A stretch of 19,046 nucleotides of DNA from Chloroflexota bacterium (GTDB lineage: Bacteria > Chloroflexota > Dehalococcoidia > SM23-28-2 > HRBIN24), in contig JAUQPQ010000026.1 of NCBI GenBank assembly GCA_030550295.1, positions 1 to 19,046 on the forward strand, given 5' to 3'. Of this stretch, positions 17,898-19,046 are shown piece by piece. The notes beneath the pieces were generated by a model that did not search any database, was not told the origin of the DNA, and was given only the letters and a program-made list of their open reading frames with translations. Position 1 is the stretch's first letter, and each line of letters opens with the position of its first letter. The position numbers and the translations under genes were made by a program.

Positions 17898-18265
17898 TAC
17901 AGAACTATACCCGTCTCAAGGTGGCCGATAATTCAGGGGCCAAAGAGATCATGTGCTTCCGCGTTCTGGGGGGCTCGGCCAAAAAGTATGCCGGCCTGGG
18001 AGACGTCATCGTGGCCTCTGTCAAAGAGGCCATCCCCAACGCCCCCATAAAGAAGGGCGATGTGGTGCGGGCGGTGGTGGTGAGGGTGGCCAAGACCACC
18101 CGCCGCCGGGATGGCACCTATATTAGGTTCGATGACAACGCCGCTGTCATCCTCTCTCAGGACGGCCGCAACCCTAGGGGCACTCGCGTCTTCGGCCCTG
18201 TAGCTAGGGAGCTGCGGGAAAAGGGCTTTATGAAGATCATCTCCTTGGCGCCAGAGGTGCTCTAG
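17894..18265 (+). CDS. rplN: 50S ribosomal protein L14
   Basis: The 123-residue L14 is at the subunit interface. It begins MIQNYTRLKVADNSGAKEIM and retains RRRDGTYIRFDDNAAVIL and the C-terminal GPVARELREKGFMKIISLAPEVL. Length is standard. Its ATG shares four bases with the rpsQ stop, preceded by GGAGG within rpsQ, so it is translationally coupled to rpsQ. It is the first gene of what is the spc operon in E. coli, here continuous with the S10 cluster. Confidence 0.98.
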   Translation: MIQNYTRLKVADNSGAKEIMCFRVLGGSAKKYAGLGDVIVASVKEAIPNAPIKKGDVVRAVVVRVAKTTRRRDGTYIRFDDNAAVILSQDGRNPRGTRVFGPVARELREKGFMKIISLAPEVL

Positions 18266-18268
18266 GCC

Positions 18269-18583
18269 ATGGCCCAGAAGATAAAGCGCCATGACCGTGT
18301 CCTGGTGATCAAAGGACGTGACCGCGGCAAGGTGGGAGCGGTCCTCCAGGTGAAGCCACGGGAGGGGCGCATCGTGGTAGAGGGAGTCCAGGTGGTCAGG
18401 CGTCACGTGCGCCCGCGCCCTAATCGTCAGGGGGGGATCGTGGAGAGGGAGTCTCCTATTCCCTGGTGCAACGTGAGGCTTATATGCCCCAGCTGCAATA
18501 AGGCTGCCAGGGTAGGTTTCCGCTTCCTAGAGGATGGGCGCAAGGTGCGCTATTGTAAAAAATGTCAGGCCAACATTGACTAG
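18269..18583 (+). CDS. rplX: 50S ribosomal protein L24 (zinc-ribbon form)
   Basis: The 104-residue L24 initiates 50S assembly with a KOW/SH3 domain (HDRVLVIKGRDRGKVGAVLQV, about 8-28). The C-terminal half carries CPSC (73-76) and CKKC (96-99), four cysteines placed as a zinc ribbon, the C+ form of the protein. It starts three bases after rplN and ends three bases before rplE. Confidence 0.97.
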   Translation: MAQKIKRHDRVLVIKGRDRGKVGAVLQVKPREGRIVVEGVQVVRRHVRPRPNRQGGIVERESPIPWCNVRLICPSCNKAARVGFRFLEDGRKVRYCKKCQANID

Positions 18584-18586
18584 GCC

Positions 18587-19046
18587 ATGGACGAAGCTCA
18601 CGTGCCCAGGCTCAAGCAAAGATACCGGGAGCAGGTAGTGCCTGCCCTCATGCAGGAGTTTGGCTACCGCTCCGTTATGGAGGTGCCCCGCCTCCAGAAG
18701 ATATGCGTCAACGTTGGCCTTGGGGAGGCGGTCCAGAACCCTAAGGCGGTGGAGGCGGCCATCAATGACATCTCCCTCATCAGTGGGCAGCGGCCTGTGG
18801 TGACGAGGGCGAAGAAGTCCATCGCTGCTTTCAAGGTGCGCAAGGGGATGCCTATAGGCGTTATGGTCACCTTGAGGGGAGACCGGATGTGGGAGTTCTT
18901 GGACCGGCTCATAAATGCCGCCCTCCCGCGTATCCGCGACTTCCATGGAGTACCCACCAACTCCTTCGACGGCCGGGGCAACTACTCTTTGGGCATAAAG
19001 GAGCAGATCATCTTCCCAGAGATCGACTACGACAAGATAGATAAGG
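18587..19046 (+). CDS. rplE: 50S ribosomal protein L5 (3' end cut by window)
   Basis: ATG at 18587 opens a frame that runs to the window end without a stop (153 codons of an expected ~180). It matches L5, which binds 5S rRNA in the central protuberance: LKQRYREQVVPALMQEFGY near the start, then KICVNVGLGEAVQN, RAKKSIAAFKVRKGMPIG, and FDGRGNYSLGIKEQIIFPEI near the cut. The missing part should be ~25-30 residues and lies just beyond position 19046. Confidence 0.95.
   Translation, partial: MDEAHVPRLKQRYREQVVPALMQEFGYRSVMEVPRLQKICVNVGLGEAVQNPKAVEAAINDISLISGQRPVVTRAKKSIAAFKVRKGMPIGVMVTLRGDRMWEFLDRLINAALPRIRDFHGVPTNSFDGRGNYSLGIKEQIIFPEIDYDKIDK

Overview
The window is about 60% GC and is almost entirely core translation machinery. 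It most resembles a Chloroflexota genome, probably Dehalococcoidia or a relative. That placement is inference from three things: a 23S-5S rRNA unit detached from 16S, a GuaB3-type IMPDH paralogue, and the style of the ribosomal proteins. No phage, transposon, CRISPR array or defence module was seen, and I found no wholly new biological system. The points worth a second look are in the rRNA and in leader or regulatory sequence.

Left part (1-5930). The window opens inside the 3' end of a membrane protein gene on the + strand, probably a GT39-like glycosyltransferase. It converges on guaB3 (-), which has a strong promoter of its own. Next come a tRNA-Arg(UCU) (-) with encoded CCA and its own promoter, and then a two-gene unit on the - strand: an S1-domain protein (rpsA-like, four S1 repeats) followed by clpC (Clp ATPase with UVR domain and ClpP-binding loop).

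Middle (5930-9380). A complete 23S - tRNA-fMet - 5S unit lies on the - strand with no 16S gene upstream. It has its own TTGACA promoter, a leader hairpin followed by a boxA-like antitermination element, and a long base-paired processing stem flanking 23S. The 23S sequence carries G at E. coli position 2058 and a compensated A2057-U2611 pair, which predicts intrinsic macrolide/lincosamide/streptogramin B resistance. The tip of ribosomal protein L4, encoded in the same window, is also altered.

Right part (9379-19046). Divergently from the rRNA unit, a consensus-like promoter starts one long ribosomal-protein operon on the + strand: rpsL-rpsG-fusA-rpsJ-rplC-rplD-rplW-rplB-rpsS-rplV-rpsC-rplP-rpmC-rpsQ-rplN-rplX-rplE (cut by the window end). 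Genes are separated by 0-15 bases or overlap. The str, S10 and spc clusters are fused without a tuf gene. The rpsL leader can fold into two mutually exclusive hairpins, one of which covers its ribosome binding site.

The rRNA unit, initiator tRNA, S1 and ribosomal-protein operon together give a compact cluster that would make most of the 50S and 30S proteins, the large-subunit RNAs, initiator tRNA and EF-G.
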